A stretch of DNA of 64,000 bases from positions 124,001 to 188,000 of the forward strand of contig NZ_VTPU01000002.1 of assembly GCF_008274785.1 (NCBI RefSeq), in the 5' to 3' direction. Made by a program: the position numbers and the translations under genes. Of this stretch, positions 16,137-24,859 are shown in pieces; positions within the stretch are counted from its first letter, which is position 1, and every line of letters begins with the position of its first letter. Source of the stretch: Halomonas eurihalina (GTDB lineage Bacteria > Pseudomonadota > Gammaproteobacteria > Pseudomonadales > Halomonadaceae). The notes under the pieces are model-generated. The model did not search any database, was not told the origin of the DNA, and saw nothing but the letters and a program-made list of their open reading frames with translations.

Positions 16137-17147
16137 TCAGACGGCGCACTTGTCCTTCAGGCTCATGGCTTCGTCGTAGACCGTGCTGGCCTCGTTGCCG
16201 ATCTCTTCCAGATAGCGGTCGGTGGTTTCCTGCAGTACGGGTCCCCAGTCGGGGTGCTCGAGGACGTTGTCGATGACCACGAAGTCGTCGCCGGCTACTT
16301 CGGCTTCCTGGCGCCCCTGGCGGATCAGCTCGTCGTAGACCTCGGCGGCGCGCAGTGACCACTCAAGCCCGCTGTGATCGTCGATGACCTGCTGCAGGTC
16401 GTCAGGCAGGGCGTCGTAGGTTCGCTGGCTCATGGTGGCGAACAGCGACAGGTCGTAGAGCGGGACTTCGGTATGGTGGTTGGCCAGCTCGTTGAGCCGG
16501 AAGGTCTTCATGCCTTCCCAGTTGAAGCTCAAGCCGTCGACCACGCCGCGCTGCATGGCGGTGAAGACATCCGGCGCCGGCATGCCGACGGCCTGGGCAC
16601 CGAAGCGTTCGAACATGTCGCCGACCAGTGGAGTGGGGCGGCGCAGGCGCAATCCATCCAGGTCTTCGGGCGTCTCGATCGGCTGTGCCTTGGTGTGCAG
16701 GTAACCGGGGCCGGTGGTGAACATGAACAGGGGATGGGTATCGGCATACTCGGCGTCGAGGTGGCCGGCATCGTAGAGGGATTGCAGGATGCAGGACCCC
16801 TGGCGGCTGCTGGCCGAGACGCCGGGCAACTCGATGACCTGCGTCAGGGGGAAGCGTCCGGCGGTATAGCCCTGGGCGGAGGCGCCGATGTCGGCGATGC
16901 CGTTGGCGATGCTCTCATAGGTCTTGTCGGATTTGGTCAAGGTCTGGCCAGGATAGACCTCCACCTCCAGGCGGCCCTGGGAGGCCTCTTCGACGCTGGT
17001 CGCCCAGGCCTGGAAGAGTTCCTTGTCGATCATCGAGCCGCCGGGCCAGACATGGGCGACGCGCAGGGTGGTGGTCTCGGCCAGGGCTGCCTGGGTGGTC
17101 AGGGCGCTGGCCACCGCCAGACCGGTCACGATCGGGTTGAGACGCAT
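16137..17147 (-). CDS. TRAP transporter substrate-binding protein (DctP family), orphan copy in the van operon
   Basis: The 336-residue protein has a signal peptide (MRLNPIVTGLAVASALTTQAALA) and a DctP fold (LRVAHVWPGGSMIDKELFQAW ... GRLEVEVYPGQTL). It lies 63 bp after vanB on the same strand without its own DctQ/M genes. It is clearly paralogous to the binding protein at 20360: blocks such as AQGYTAGRFPL and GHLDAEYADT.PLFMFTTGPG are shared. Both carry a cysteine before LQ.LYD and another close to the C-terminus, possibly a disulfide pair. The likely role is capture of vanillate or a related methoxylated aromatic acid in the periplasm, using the membrane subunits encoded at 21395-23201. Confidence 0.9.
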   Translation of the reverse strand: MRLNPIVTGLAVASALTTQAALAETTTLRVAHVWPGGSMIDKELFQAWATSVEEASQGRLEVEVYPGQTLTKSDKTYESIANGIADIGASAQGYTAGRFPLTQVIELPGVSASSRQGSCILQSLYDAGHLDAEYADTHPLFMFTTGPGYLHTKAQPIETPEDLDGLRLRRPTPLVGDMFERFGAQAVGMPAPDVFTAMQRGVVDGLSFNWEGMKTFRLNELANHHTEVPLYDLSLFATMSQRTYDALPDDLQQVIDDHSGLEWSLRAAEVYDELIRQGRQEAEVAGDDFVVIDNVLEHPDWGPVLQETTDRYLEEIGNEASTVYDEAMSLKDKCAV

Positions 17148-17210
17148 GGCATCCTCGTTGTGTCGTTGTGATTATGTTGGTGTCGTTGTGCTTAGAAGCG
17201 GGCAGCTGAA

Positions 17211-18191
17211 TTAGAGGTCCAGTACCAGGAGCTTGCTCTTGGCTCGCGAGCAGCAGGGAGTGAACTGGTCGTTGGCGGCGTGTTCGTGATCCTCCAGGAA
17301 GAAATCCCGGTGGTCGGGCTCGCCTTCCAGTACCCGGGTCAGGCAGGTGCCGCAGACCCCCTGTTCGCAGGAGACCATGATGTCGATGCCGTTCTCGGTC
17401 AGCACCTGGTGGACGGTCTTGTCGGCCGGCACGGTCAAGGTTGCCCCGCTGCTGGCGATCTTGACCTCGAAACTGTCGTCATCCTCGGTATTGGCCACAG
17501 CGCCGGCAAAGTACTCCGTGTGCAGCCGGTCGGAGGGCCAGCCCGCGGATTGGCAGGTCGACATCACGGCATCGATGAAGCCGGTGGGGCCGCAGACATA
17601 GACGCGGGTATCGGGGGCCGGCGTGGCCAGCAGTGACGCCAGGTCCAGCTTCTGCTCCGCCGGGCCGTCATCGAAGTGGAAGTGCACCTTCTCGGCGAAG
17701 CCGGCGGCGGCGATGCGGTCGCGAAAGGCCGTGCGCTCCGGCGAGCGGGTGCAGTAGTGCAGCTCGAAGTCGGTGTCGGTGTGAGCCAGGCGTTCCGCCA
17801 TGCACAGCAGCGGCGTGATGCCGATGCCGCCGGCCAGCAGCAGGGTGCGTTCGGCGGGCTCGAGCGGGAAGTGGTTCTTGGGGGCGCTGATCTGGATCAG
17901 GTCGCCCACACGGACCTCGTCGTGCATGGCGACGGAGCCTCCGCGCGAGGTTGGATCCCGGAGCACGCCGATCAGGTAGCGGTCGCGTTCCTCGGGATGG
18001 TTGCACAGCGAATACTGGCGAATGATGGTGTCCTGACCCTGGGATGAGACCTGCACATCGATATGGGCACCGGCGCTGAACGCCGGCAGCGGCCGACCAT
18101 GGGGGTCGGCCAGCTCGAAGGTGACGATGTCCTGGGCTTCCTCGTGTCGCGCCTTGACCTCGACGATCAGGGAGAGGGATGAGTTGCTCAT
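17211..18191 (-). CDS. vanB: Vanillate O-demethylase reductase subunit
   Basis: This 326-residue class IA phthalate-dioxygenase-type reductase has an FMN/NAD(P)H-binding flavoprotein part (IIRQYSLCNHPEERDRYLIGV; LLLAGGIGITPLLCMAERL; VYVCGPTGFIDAV) and a C-terminal plant-type 2Fe-2S ferredoxin domain (CEQGVCGTCLTR, followed by a late Cys in TPCCS). It passes electrons from NADH to VanA. Its ATG overlaps the vanA stop by 4 bp at ATGA, as expected for a two-component oxygenase. Length matches Pseudomonas VanB (about 315-320). Confidence 0.94.
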   Translation of the reverse strand: MSNSSLSLIVEVKARHEEAQDIVTFELADPHGRPLPAFSAGAHIDVQVSSQGQDTIIRQYSLCNHPEERDRYLIGVLRDPTSRGGSVAMHDEVRVGDLIQISAPKNHFPLEPAERTLLLAGGIGITPLLCMAERLAHTDTDFELHYCTRSPERTAFRDRIAAAGFAEKVHFHFDDGPAEQKLDLASLLATPAPDTRVYVCGPTGFIDAVMSTCQSAGWPSDRLHTEYFAGAVANTEDDDSFEVKIASSGATLTVPADKTVHQVLTENGIDIMVSCEQGVCGTCLTRVLEGEPDHRDFFLEDHEHAANDQFTPCCSRAKSKLLVLDL

Positions 18192-19255
18192 GTCGTGGCC
18201 TCCGTATCGCGTGACTCGCGCTCCTCGGCGAGGATGCGGTCGATGACGCGCCGCGCCTGGACGCCGCCGCCGTCGATGTTGAGCTTGAGCAGCTGGCGAT
18301 CCGGATAGCGCAGCAGGTTGCGCTGTTGCGACTCGAGCATCTCCAGATCCTCGGAGAAGATCTGGCCCTGGCCCTCGCGAATCCGGTCGGTGAGCTCCTG
18401 GTCTTCCGGCTTGAAGTTGCGCGCCATGCCCCAGAAGTACCAGATCGAGGTGTCCGTCTCGGGGGTGATGAAGTCCACCACGATGCTCGATGCCTTGAGG
18501 TCGGCGGGAGCGTCATACCCCCCGTGGCCGGCATGGGCGACTCCCACCTCGATCAGCACGTGACTCGGCGGCGTGAAGCGGCAGATCTGCCAGCGATCCA
18601 CGGGCACGTCGTCAGCCAGGCCATTGCCGCGCAAGGCCGTCTGCCAGAAGGGCGGCGCCGGAATGTCGTGCATGTGGCGCCCGGTCGTCACCTCGTCGCC
18701 CTCGACCTTGGTGTCGGGGGCGGCTTCCTCGATCTCCGGTTGGCCGATGCTGGAGGCATGCACATAGGTCTCATGGGTCAGGTCCATGAGGTTGTCGATC
18801 ATCAATCGATAATCGCAGTGGATGTGGTAGAGCCCGCCGCCATAGGCCCAGGCCGGGTCGTTGGCCCAGTGCAGTTCGGGAATCAGGGTGGGATCGGCCT
18901 TGTCCGGGTCGCCGGGCCAGATCCATACGAAGCCATGACGCTCTTCCACCGGGTAGGCGCGAATGCTCGGGAAGCCGCGAACCCGCTGGCCGGGCATGCT
19001 GGAACACTTGCCGTTGCAGCCCATCTCCAGGCCGTGATAGCCGCAGACCAGCTTGCCGTCGCGCACGAAACCCAGCGACAGCGGCGCACCGCGATGGGGG
19101 CAGAAATCCTCCACGGCCGCCACGTGTCCTTCGTCGCCGCGAAAGAAGACGATCGGTTCGTTGCAGATGGTACGTCCCAGCGGCTTGTCTTCGAGCTCAT
19201 CCGGGGTGCAGGCGACATACCAGGTATTCTTGGGATAGGGGGCTTGATGTGTCAC
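18188..19255 (-). CDS. vanA: Vanillate O-demethylase oxygenase subunit
   Basis: A 355-residue Rieske non-heme iron oxygenase that demethylates vanillate to protocatechuate and formaldehyde. The Rieske ligands are in CPHRG (Cys52, His54) and CGYHG (Cys71, His74); the mononuclear iron site includes DLTHETYVHASS (about 160-171). I place the start at a GTG (19255), because GAGGAG lies about 7 bases upstream and MTHQAPYPKNTWYVAC is the conserved VanA N-terminus; longer in-frame starts up to 19339 would run through the regulatory region. Protocatechuate feeds PcaHG. Expression is probably controlled by VanR through the operators at 19339-19436. Confidence 0.95.
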   Translation of the reverse strand: MTHQAPYPKNTWYVACTPDELEDKPLGRTICNEPIVFFRGDEGHVAAVEDFCPHRGAPLSLGFVRDGKLVCGYHGLEMGCNGKCSSMPGQRVRGFPSIRAYPVEERHGFVWIWPGDPDKADPTLIPELHWANDPAWAYGGGLYHIHCDYRLMIDNLMDLTHETYVHASSIGQPEIEEAAPDTKVEGDEVTTGRHMHDIPAPPFWQTALRGNGLADDVPVDRWQICRFTPPSHVLIEVGVAHAGHGGYDAPADLKASSIVVDFITPETDTSIWYFWGMARNFKPEDQELTDRIREGQGQIFSEDLEMLESQQRNLLRYPDRQLLKLNIDGGGVQARRVIDRILAEERESRDTEATT

Positions 19256-19338
19256 GGTTTTCTCCTCGGGTGGTTCCGGGCCGCACGGATGCATTGCCGC
19301 ACTTGGCAGTCCGCAATCAGATGCTTTCGGGCGCGACA

Positions 19339-19436
19339 TGGATCCACGCTTGTCTACGGTCAGGAATTGTTATTTTGGATCCAAAGTAGATATCTTCAGC
19401 GATCATTTGGTCAACTTATGCTTTAGTTGGATCCAG
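19339..19436. promoter_or_regulatory. VanR operators and vanAB promoter
   Basis: Three TGGATCCA palindromes lie within 100 bp: 19339-19346, the extended perfect TTTGGATCCAAA at 19374-19385, and TTGGATCCAG around 19427-19436. The known Caulobacter VanR operator is ATTGGATCCAAT, a near match. On the minus strand TTGACC (19414-19409) and TATCTA (19392-19387), spaced 16 bp, give a plausible vanAB promoter with the main operator directly downstream of its -10, fitting repression lifted by vanillate. The site at 19427 is placed to control vanR. Confidence 0.75.
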
Positions 19437-19477
19437 TTGTATTCGGGGTCCGCTATCAGCAACGACAGGAAATTCAA

Positions 19478-20170
19478 GTGAGTGACAGCGACACAAGTGT
19501 GGTGAGCCGATTGCGCAAGCTGATCGGCGAAGGCGCTTTCCGGCAAGGAGAGCGGCTCGGGGAAGTGGCAGTGGCCGAGCAGCTGGGCGTCTCGCGCACG
19601 CCGGTACGCCTGGCTTTCCGCACCTTGGAGCAGGAAGGATTGCTGCAACGGGCCGGCAAGCGTGGTTTCAGGGTGCGCGAGTTCACCGAGGCCGATGTGC
19701 TCTGTGCCGTGGAAGTGCGCGGTGCCTTGGAAGGGCTGGCGGCGCGTCGCCTGGCGGAGCAGGGAATGTCGTCAGCGTTGACGGCTGAACTGGAGTTCTG
19801 GATCCAGAAGGGGCGGGACCTGCTCGCCAAGGGACACCTCGAGGAGCAGGATGTCGAAGTGTGGAGCGAGCTCAACCGGCATTTCCACGAGAACATCGTT
19901 GGCTCGGCCGGCAGTTCGGTGATCGGAGATGCCATCGCCCGCAACAACCATCTACCGTTTGCGGCGGCGGATTCGATCATCATCGACAGCGAAGCGCTCG
20001 ATCGCGAATACCGCAAGCTGCAGCTGGCCCAGGTGCAGCATGAGCTGGTGGTCCAGGCGCTACGTCATGGCGAGGGCGCCAGGGCCGAGATGTTGATGCG
20101 CGAGCACGCCTTGATTGGACTGCGCTATGCGGAGCTGCTGGATGTAGGCCGGCACAGCCCTAGCGGGTAA
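19478..20170 (+). CDS. vanR: GntR-family vanillate regulator VanR
   Basis: About 230 residues: an N-terminal GntR winged HTH (VVSRLRKLIGEGAFRQGERLGEVAVAEQLGVSRTPVR, about residues 8-45) and an all-helical FCD effector domain. VanR represses vanAB and is released by vanillate. I chose the GTG at 19478 with AGGA 7 bases upstream; a TTG at 19427 would place the start inside a VanR operator. It diverges from vanAB across a 222 bp gap with several GGATCC-centred palindromes. Another CTGGATCCAG (19798-19807) occurs inside the coding region and may be chance. Confidence 0.92.
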   Translation: MSDSDTSVVSRLRKLIGEGAFRQGERLGEVAVAEQLGVSRTPVRLAFRTLEQEGLLQRAGKRGFRVREFTEADVLCAVEVRGALEGLAARRLAEQGMSSALTAELEFWIQKGRDLLAKGHLEEQDVEVWSELNRHFHENIVGSAGSSVIGDAIARNNHLPFAAADSIIIDSEALDREYRKLQLAQVQHELVVQALRHGEGARAEMLMREHALIGLRYAELLDVGRHSPSG

Positions 20171-20300
20171 ATGAGCATTTTCAGCCGATTTTGAACGCCT
20201 TATGGGCGGGTGCAGGCAGGTTTCAGACAGGGCGTAAGACGAAAGTCGTTTTTCACGGCGCACCGGGGTGGTTTATCTTTGCTTCATAGTGCGAACTCAT

Positions 20301-20315
20301 GTTCTCTATGCGAAC
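20301..20315. promoter_or_regulatory. PcaR-like 15-mer upstream of the TRAP operon
   Basis: GTTCTCTATGCGAAC lies 45 bp before the dctP ATG. Its arms GTTC/GAAC and the right half ATGCGAAC match the site at 26435 and resemble the PcaR box at 3408. It suggests that an IclR-type protein, possibly PcaR, controls the TRAP and aldehyde dehydrogenase genes. Confidence 0.5.
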
Positions 20316-20359
20316 TTTGAAGCAGATAACGATAACGACACCGATTGTCGGAGGATCCC

Positions 20360-21388
20360 ATGAAGACCAAGGTTACTGCCTGTGTGCTGGCGGCTGCGCT
20401 CGCCGGGCTGGCTGCCACGTCCACGCAAGCTGCTACCACGCTCCGCATGGCTCACTTCTGGCCCGGTGCTTCGGGTATCAACCAGGATATCTTCGAAGCG
20501 TGGGCCGAGAGCGTCGAGCAGGCGTCCGACGGTGACCTGAAGGTCGAGATGTATCCCTCCGGCACCCTGGCCAAGGCTGACGCCATCTACGAAGCGGTGG
20601 GTAACGGTATTGCCGATGTCGGGGCCACGGCCCAGGGGTATACGGCCGGTCGTTTCCCGCTTTCGCAGATCGTCGAACTGCCCGGCGTGGCGACCACGGC
20701 CACCCAGGGGGCTTGTGTATTGCAGACGCTCTATGACGAAGGGCATCTCGACGCCGAGTATGCCGATACCAAGCCGTTGTTCATGTTCACGACCGGACCC
20801 GGCGGCATTCATACCGTCGATACCGATATCCAGACGCCGTCTGATCTCGAGGGACTACGCATTCGGCGTCCGACCTCGGTGGCTGGGGACATGCTCGAGA
20901 ACATGGGGGCCACGCCGGTCGGCATGCCGGCGCCGGACATTTACACCGCCATGCAGCGCGGCGTGGTCGATGGCTTGAGCTTTCCCTGGGAGGGCCTGAA
21001 AGGGTTTCGCATCAATGAGCTGGTCAACTACCACACCGAAGTTCCCTTCTACACCCTGATCTTCGTGGCCACCATGAGCCAGCGCACCTACGACAGCCTG
21101 AGCCCCGAACAGCAGGCGGTGATCGACGACAATGCCGGCATGCGATGGGCCGAGAACGCCGGCGCCGTCTTCGACCGGCTCGACCGCGAGGGCAAGCAGG
21201 AAGCCATCGAAGCCGGCCATACCATCCGCGAGGTCGAAAACCCGCTGGAGGACCCGGATTGGCAGCAGCCGCTCCAGGCGGGCATCGACAGCTATCTGGC
21301 CGAGCTGGAGGAGCGAGGCCTGCCGGGGCGCGAGGTCTATGAAGCGGCACTGGACGCCAGCGAGTCCTGCGCCAGCGCTCAGGAGTAA
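20360..21388 (+). CDS. dctP: TRAP transporter substrate-binding protein (DctP family)
   Basis: The 342-residue periplasmic protein has a signal peptide (KTKVTACVLAAALAGLAATSTQA) and the DctP fold. It heads a complete TRAP operon with the small and large membrane proteins. The ATG at 20360 has GGAGGA about 5 bases upstream; an in-frame TTG at 20345 is not needed. Neighbouring vanR and an aldehyde dehydrogenase suggest that the cargo is a lignin-type aromatic acid or aldehyde such as vanillate, ferulate or vanillin. It is a paralogue of the binding protein at 16137, so the same membrane unit may be served by two receptors. Confidence 0.93.
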   Translation: MKTKVTACVLAAALAGLAATSTQAATTLRMAHFWPGASGINQDIFEAWAESVEQASDGDLKVEMYPSGTLAKADAIYEAVGNGIADVGATAQGYTAGRFPLSQIVELPGVATTATQGACVLQTLYDEGHLDAEYADTKPLFMFTTGPGGIHTVDTDIQTPSDLEGLRIRRPTSVAGDMLENMGATPVGMPAPDIYTAMQRGVVDGLSFPWEGLKGFRINELVNYHTEVPFYTLIFVATMSQRTYDSLSPEQQAVIDDNAGMRWAENAGAVFDRLDREGKQEAIEAGHTIREVENPLEDPDWQQPLQAGIDSYLAELEERGLPGREVYEAALDASESCASAQE

Positions 21389-21394
21389 GTCGTC

Positions 21395-21922
21395 ATGCCG
21401 AGTCAACTGGAAAGGGTCAGCCACTGGCTGGCCCTCGTCTGTCGTGTCGTCGCCGGTATCGCCCTGGTAGCGCTGCTGGCGGTGACCATCGCCGATGTCG
21501 GCACCCGCTATCTGTATCGCCTCACCGAGGGGGCGATTGCCCTGCGAGTGACCGGCAGCGTGGAGCTGGTCAGCTATCTGATGCTGTGCTCGCTGCTGGC
21601 GGCCATGGCGGCCAATGTCGAGAAAAGCCAGGTGGTGGTGGAGGCGTTTTCCCACGGTCTGTCGCCGGCCCTCAAGCATCGCTTGCATGGTGTCTATCTG
21701 CTGGGCTTCGCGGTGCTTGGCCTGATCCTCTTTCTCGGCCTGCTCGAGTCGGCCTCGGCGGCGGCGGGTCACGGCGAGGTGACCCAGGATCTGCGCTTGC
21801 CGATGAGCCCCATCTATTACGCGGCTGCGGTCCTCAGTCTATTGCTGGGGATCCGCAGCCTGATGCATGCCCTGCTCGGTGCGTTCTGGGGACGCGAGTC
21901 GGAGGTGTCCCATGGCGAGTGA
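21395..21922 (+). CDS. dctQ: TRAP transporter small permease subunit (DctQ)
   Basis: A 175-residue inner-membrane protein with four hydrophobic helices (WLALVCRVVAGIALVALLAV; VELVSYLMLCSLLAAMAA; GVYLLGFAVLGLILFLGLLE; YAAAVLSLLLGIRSLMHAL), the usual DctQ plan. DctQ pairs with the large DctM subunit in this sodium-driven importer. It starts 6 bp after dctP and its end overlaps dctM by 11 bp, so the three are translated together. Confidence 0.92.
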   Translation: MPSQLERVSHWLALVCRVVAGIALVALLAVTIADVGTRYLYRLTEGAIALRVTGSVELVSYLMLCSLLAAMAANVEKSQVVVEAFSHGLSPALKHRLHGVYLLGFAVLGLILFLGLLESASAAAGHGEVTQDLRLPMSPIYYAAAVLSLLLGIRSLMHALLGAFWGRESEVSHGE

Positions 21923-23201
21923 AACGATCGGAGCCCTGGGCCTCGGGGCACTGCTGATTCTGATGGTGCTGCGCGTGCCGGTGGCGCTGACCATGCTGAT
22001 CGTCGGAGTGGTGGGATTCGCCCAGGTGATCAGTTGGGACGCGGCCATCTCCCAGCTCAAGACGGTGCCGGTGGAGGTGCTCTCCAACTACAGCTTCAGT
22101 GCCGTGCCGATGTTCATCCTGATGGGCGTGCTGGCGGCGCATTCCGGCATGGCCGGCAAGCTGTTCCAGGCCACCCGGGTGATCTGCGGTGGCTGGAAAG
22201 GCGGGCTGGCGATCGCTGCGGTGGGCTCGTGCGGGGTCTTTTCGGCGATCTCCGGTTCCTCGCTGGCCACCGCCAGCACCATGACGCGAGTGGCGCTGCC
22301 GGAGATGGAGCGCTACGGATACAACCGTGGCCTGGCCACCGGGGCGCTGGCCGCCGGGGGAACCCTGGGCATCATGATTCCGCCGTCCATCGCGCTGTTG
22401 ATCTACGCCGTACTGACCGAGCAGTCGGTGGGCGACATGTTCATGGCTGGGCTGGTGCCGGGGCTGATGGGGCTGGTGATGTACGCGCTCACCGTGACGG
22501 TCGTGATGCGCCTCAGGCCCTCATTGGCGGTAGCCGGCGAGCCGACTTCCTGGAGGGAGAAGCTGGCCTCGATGAGCGGGCTGGTACCCTTCTTCGCGGT
22601 CTTCCTGCTGATGATTCTGGGCATCTACTTCGGGGTCTTCACGCCGACCGAAGGGGCCAGCGTCGGTGCCTTCGCCACGCTGCTCTACGCCCTGGTCAAG
22701 GGCCTGCGGGGGCGTGAGCTGTGGCAAGCGGTCCAGGAGACTCTGGCGCTGTCGACGGTCGTGTTCTTCATGCTGGTCGGTGCCGATGCACTGGGCTACT
22801 TCATCTCGGTGTCGCGGATCTCGTTTTCGATCAGCGATTTCCTCTACGGGATGGACCTGGCGCCGATCGTGGTCGTGCTGTGCATCCTGCTGATGTACTT
22901 CGTGCTGGGCATGTTCATGGATGCCATCGCCATGCTGGTGATCACGGTGCCGGTGGTCTTCCCGATCATCCAGTCGCTGGGCATCGATCCGGTGTGGTTC
23001 GGCATCGTCACGGTGCTGACCGTGGAGTTGGGCCTGATCACCCCGCCGGTGGGCATGAACGTCTTCGTGATCAAGGCGATGGCGCCGCACGTAGGGTTGG
23101 GCGAGATCTTCCGCGGTGTGGCGCCATTCATCGTCTCGGATTTCGTGCGCCTGGCCGTGCTGATCGCCTTCCCAGTGCTGACCTCTCTATTTCTGCTTTG
23201 A
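21912..23201 (+). CDS. dctM: TRAP transporter large permease subunit (DctM)
   Basis: A 429-residue protein with about twelve transmembrane helices. The DctM marks include SGSSLATASTMTRVALPEMERYGYN (about residue 117), LAAGGTLGIMIPPSIALLIYAVLTEQSVGDMFMAG, and ELGLITPPVGMNVFVIKA near the end. DctM forms the ion-coupled translocation path. The ATG at 21912 overlaps the end of dctQ. In Halomonas-like halophiles sodium-coupled TRAP systems are a common way to import organic acids at high external sodium. Confidence 0.95.
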   Translation: MASETIGALGLGALLILMVLRVPVALTMLIVGVVGFAQVISWDAAISQLKTVPVEVLSNYSFSAVPMFILMGVLAAHSGMAGKLFQATRVICGGWKGGLAIAAVGSCGVFSAISGSSLATASTMTRVALPEMERYGYNRGLATGALAAGGTLGIMIPPSIALLIYAVLTEQSVGDMFMAGLVPGLMGLVMYALTVTVVMRLRPSLAVAGEPTSWREKLASMSGLVPFFAVFLLMILGIYFGVFTPTEGASVGAFATLLYALVKGLRGRELWQAVQETLALSTVVFFMLVGADALGYFISVSRISFSISDFLYGMDLAPIVVVLCILLMYFVLGMFMDAIAMLVITVPVVFPIIQSLGIDPVWFGIVTVLTVELGLITPPVGMNVFVIKAMAPHVGLGEIFRGVAPFIVSDFVRLAVLIAFPVLTSLFLL

Positions 23202-23247
23202 GCCGGCATCGCCGGCTCGTCCCTTCTAGCCACAAGGAGCCAAGGCG

Positions 23248-24699
23248 ATGACGTCGCTAGAACTTTTGATCGGGGGGCAGTCGCGCCCCGCATCGAACCA
23301 TGCCACCGTCGAACGCGCCAATCCTCTGGCCGGCCATGCGGTGACCCGTGCTGCGGCGGCGAGCGTCGAGGATGCTCGCGAGGCGGCCGATGCCGCGGGT
23401 CGCGCCTTCGAGACCTGTTCTCGGAGCGGCCCCGAGGAGCGGCGTCTCAAGCTGCTCAAGGCAGCCGAGCTGATGGAGGCCCGCCAGTCGGCGTTCGTCG
23501 AGCGCATGGTGGATGAAACCGGGGCGACGCCCGGCTGGGCCGGGTTCAATGTCTCGATCGCCGTGGGCATTCTGCGTGAGGCGGCGGCGCTGACGACCCA
23601 GGTTCAAGGCGATGTGATTCCCTCGAACGTGCCGGACAGCCTGGCCATGGGCGTGCGGGTGCCCTGTGGTGTGGTCGTGGGCATTGCTCCCTGGAATGCG
23701 CCGATCATCCTGGGCACTCGCGCCATCGCCACGCCCCTGGCGTGCGGCAACAGTGTCATCCTCAAGGCCTCAGAGCAGTGCCCGGCCACGCATCACTTGA
23801 TCGCCGAGACCCTGCAGGAGGCAGGTTTCGGCGACGGCGAGGTCAACCTCATCACCAATGACCCGGCGAATGCCGCCGACGTGGTGGAGAGCCTGATCGC
23901 TCATCCGGCCGTGGCCCGGATCAATTTCACCGGTTCCACCGGGGTGGGGAAGATCATCGCCGAAAAGGCCGCTTCCCATCTCAAGCCGGTACTGCTGGAG
24001 CTCGGCGGCAAGGCTCCCTTGCTGGTGCTCGACGATGCCGATCTGGATGCCGCCGTGGATGCGGCGATCTTCGGTGCTTTCTTCAATCAGGGGCAGATCT
24101 GCATGTCCACCGAGCGTCTCATCGTGGATGACTCGGTGGCCGCCACCTTCGTCGAGAAACTGGCTGCTCGGGCTTCGGCCCTCAAGGCAGGCGACCCTCG
24201 CGACTCGGCCAATGAGCTTGGCACCCTGATCGATGCCGGAATCGGCGAAAAGCTCAATGGCATGCTGGACGACGCTGTGACTCAGGGGGCTCGCCTCGCT
24301 GCCGGCGGCAAGGCGGAAGGGGTGATCATGCCCGCTACCGTGGTCGACGGGGTGACGGCCGGGATGCGGCTCTACGCCGAGGAGTCCTTCGGGCCTGTGG
24401 TGGCCGTGATTCGTGTCGACGGTGAGGACGAGGCCCTGCGCGTGGCCAACGACAGCGAATACGGCCTCTCTGCGGCGGTGTTCAGCCGCGATACCGCTCG
24501 GGCCATGAGAGTGGCCGGACGCATTCGCTCGGGTATCTGCCACATCAATGCTGCGACGGTGCACGACGAACCACAGATGCCTTTCGGCGGCGTCAAGGCC
24601 AGCGGGTACGGGCGCTTCGGCGGTAGGGCGGGGATCGAGGAATTCACCGACCTGCGCTGGATGACGGTCCAGCTCGGCCCGCGTCACTATCCGATCTGA
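23248..24699 (+). CDS. vdh: Aromatic aldehyde dehydrogenase, probably vanillin dehydrogenase
   Basis: The 483-residue ALDH has the NAD-binding INFTGSTGVGK, the catalytic glutamate in LLELGGKAP and the nucleophilic cysteine in NQGQICMSTER. The sequence GVRVPCGVVVGIAPWNAPIILGTRAIATPLACGNSV is typical of the vanillin/benzaldehyde/salicylaldehyde dehydrogenase branch. It converts vanillin to vanillate (VanAB substrate), or may act on 4-hydroxybenzaldehyde. It lies 46 bp after dctM in the same direction with an AAGGAG site, so import and oxidation are linked. No feruloyl-CoA synthetase or hydratase gene is present in the window, so vanillin would be imported or made elsewhere. Confidence 0.85.
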   Translation: MTSLELLIGGQSRPASNHATVERANPLAGHAVTRAAAASVEDAREAADAAGRAFETCSRSGPEERRLKLLKAAELMEARQSAFVERMVDETGATPGWAGFNVSIAVGILREAAALTTQVQGDVIPSNVPDSLAMGVRVPCGVVVGIAPWNAPIILGTRAIATPLACGNSVILKASEQCPATHHLIAETLQEAGFGDGEVNLITNDPANAADVVESLIAHPAVARINFTGSTGVGKIIAEKAASHLKPVLLELGGKAPLLVLDDADLDAAVDAAIFGAFFNQGQICMSTERLIVDDSVAATFVEKLAARASALKAGDPRDSANELGTLIDAGIGEKLNGMLDDAVTQGARLAAGGKAEGVIMPATVVDGVTAGMRLYAEESFGPVVAVIRVDGEDEALRVANDSEYGLSAAVFSRDTARAMRVAGRIRSGICHINAATVHDEPQMPFGGVKASGYGRFGGRAGIEEFTDLRWMTVQLGPRHYPI

Positions 24700-24859
24700 T
24701 CGTCGATGGCGGGGCGCGAGTCGCGTTCTTGAGCATGAGACGGCATGCCGAACGGTTCCTGCCGCCCTCGACTATGCTGGGACCAACAGGGCATCGTGAA
24801 CGGCCGTCAGGATGCTTTCAGCCCCGGATGGTTCCAGAAAAGGAAAGGAGCAGGACGCC

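Noticed and set aside
15930-16362. Open frames in the pcaG-dctP gap on both strands
   Set aside because: They overlap the 3' end of dctP, lack ribosome sites and show no family resemblance.
19256-19339. Longer vanA start at the ATG 19339
   Set aside because: It would run through a VanR-type operator, and the GTG at 19255 has a strong GAGGAG and matches the conserved VanA N-terminus.
19427-19477. TTG start for vanR at 19427
   Set aside because: The codon lies inside a GGATCC-centred palindrome and lacks a ribosome site; the GTG at 19478 is better placed.
19798-19807. CTGGATCCAG inside vanR as a fourth VanR operator
   Set aside because: It lies deep in coding sequence (Trp-Ile-Gln codons) and could easily be chance; not counted in the operator array.
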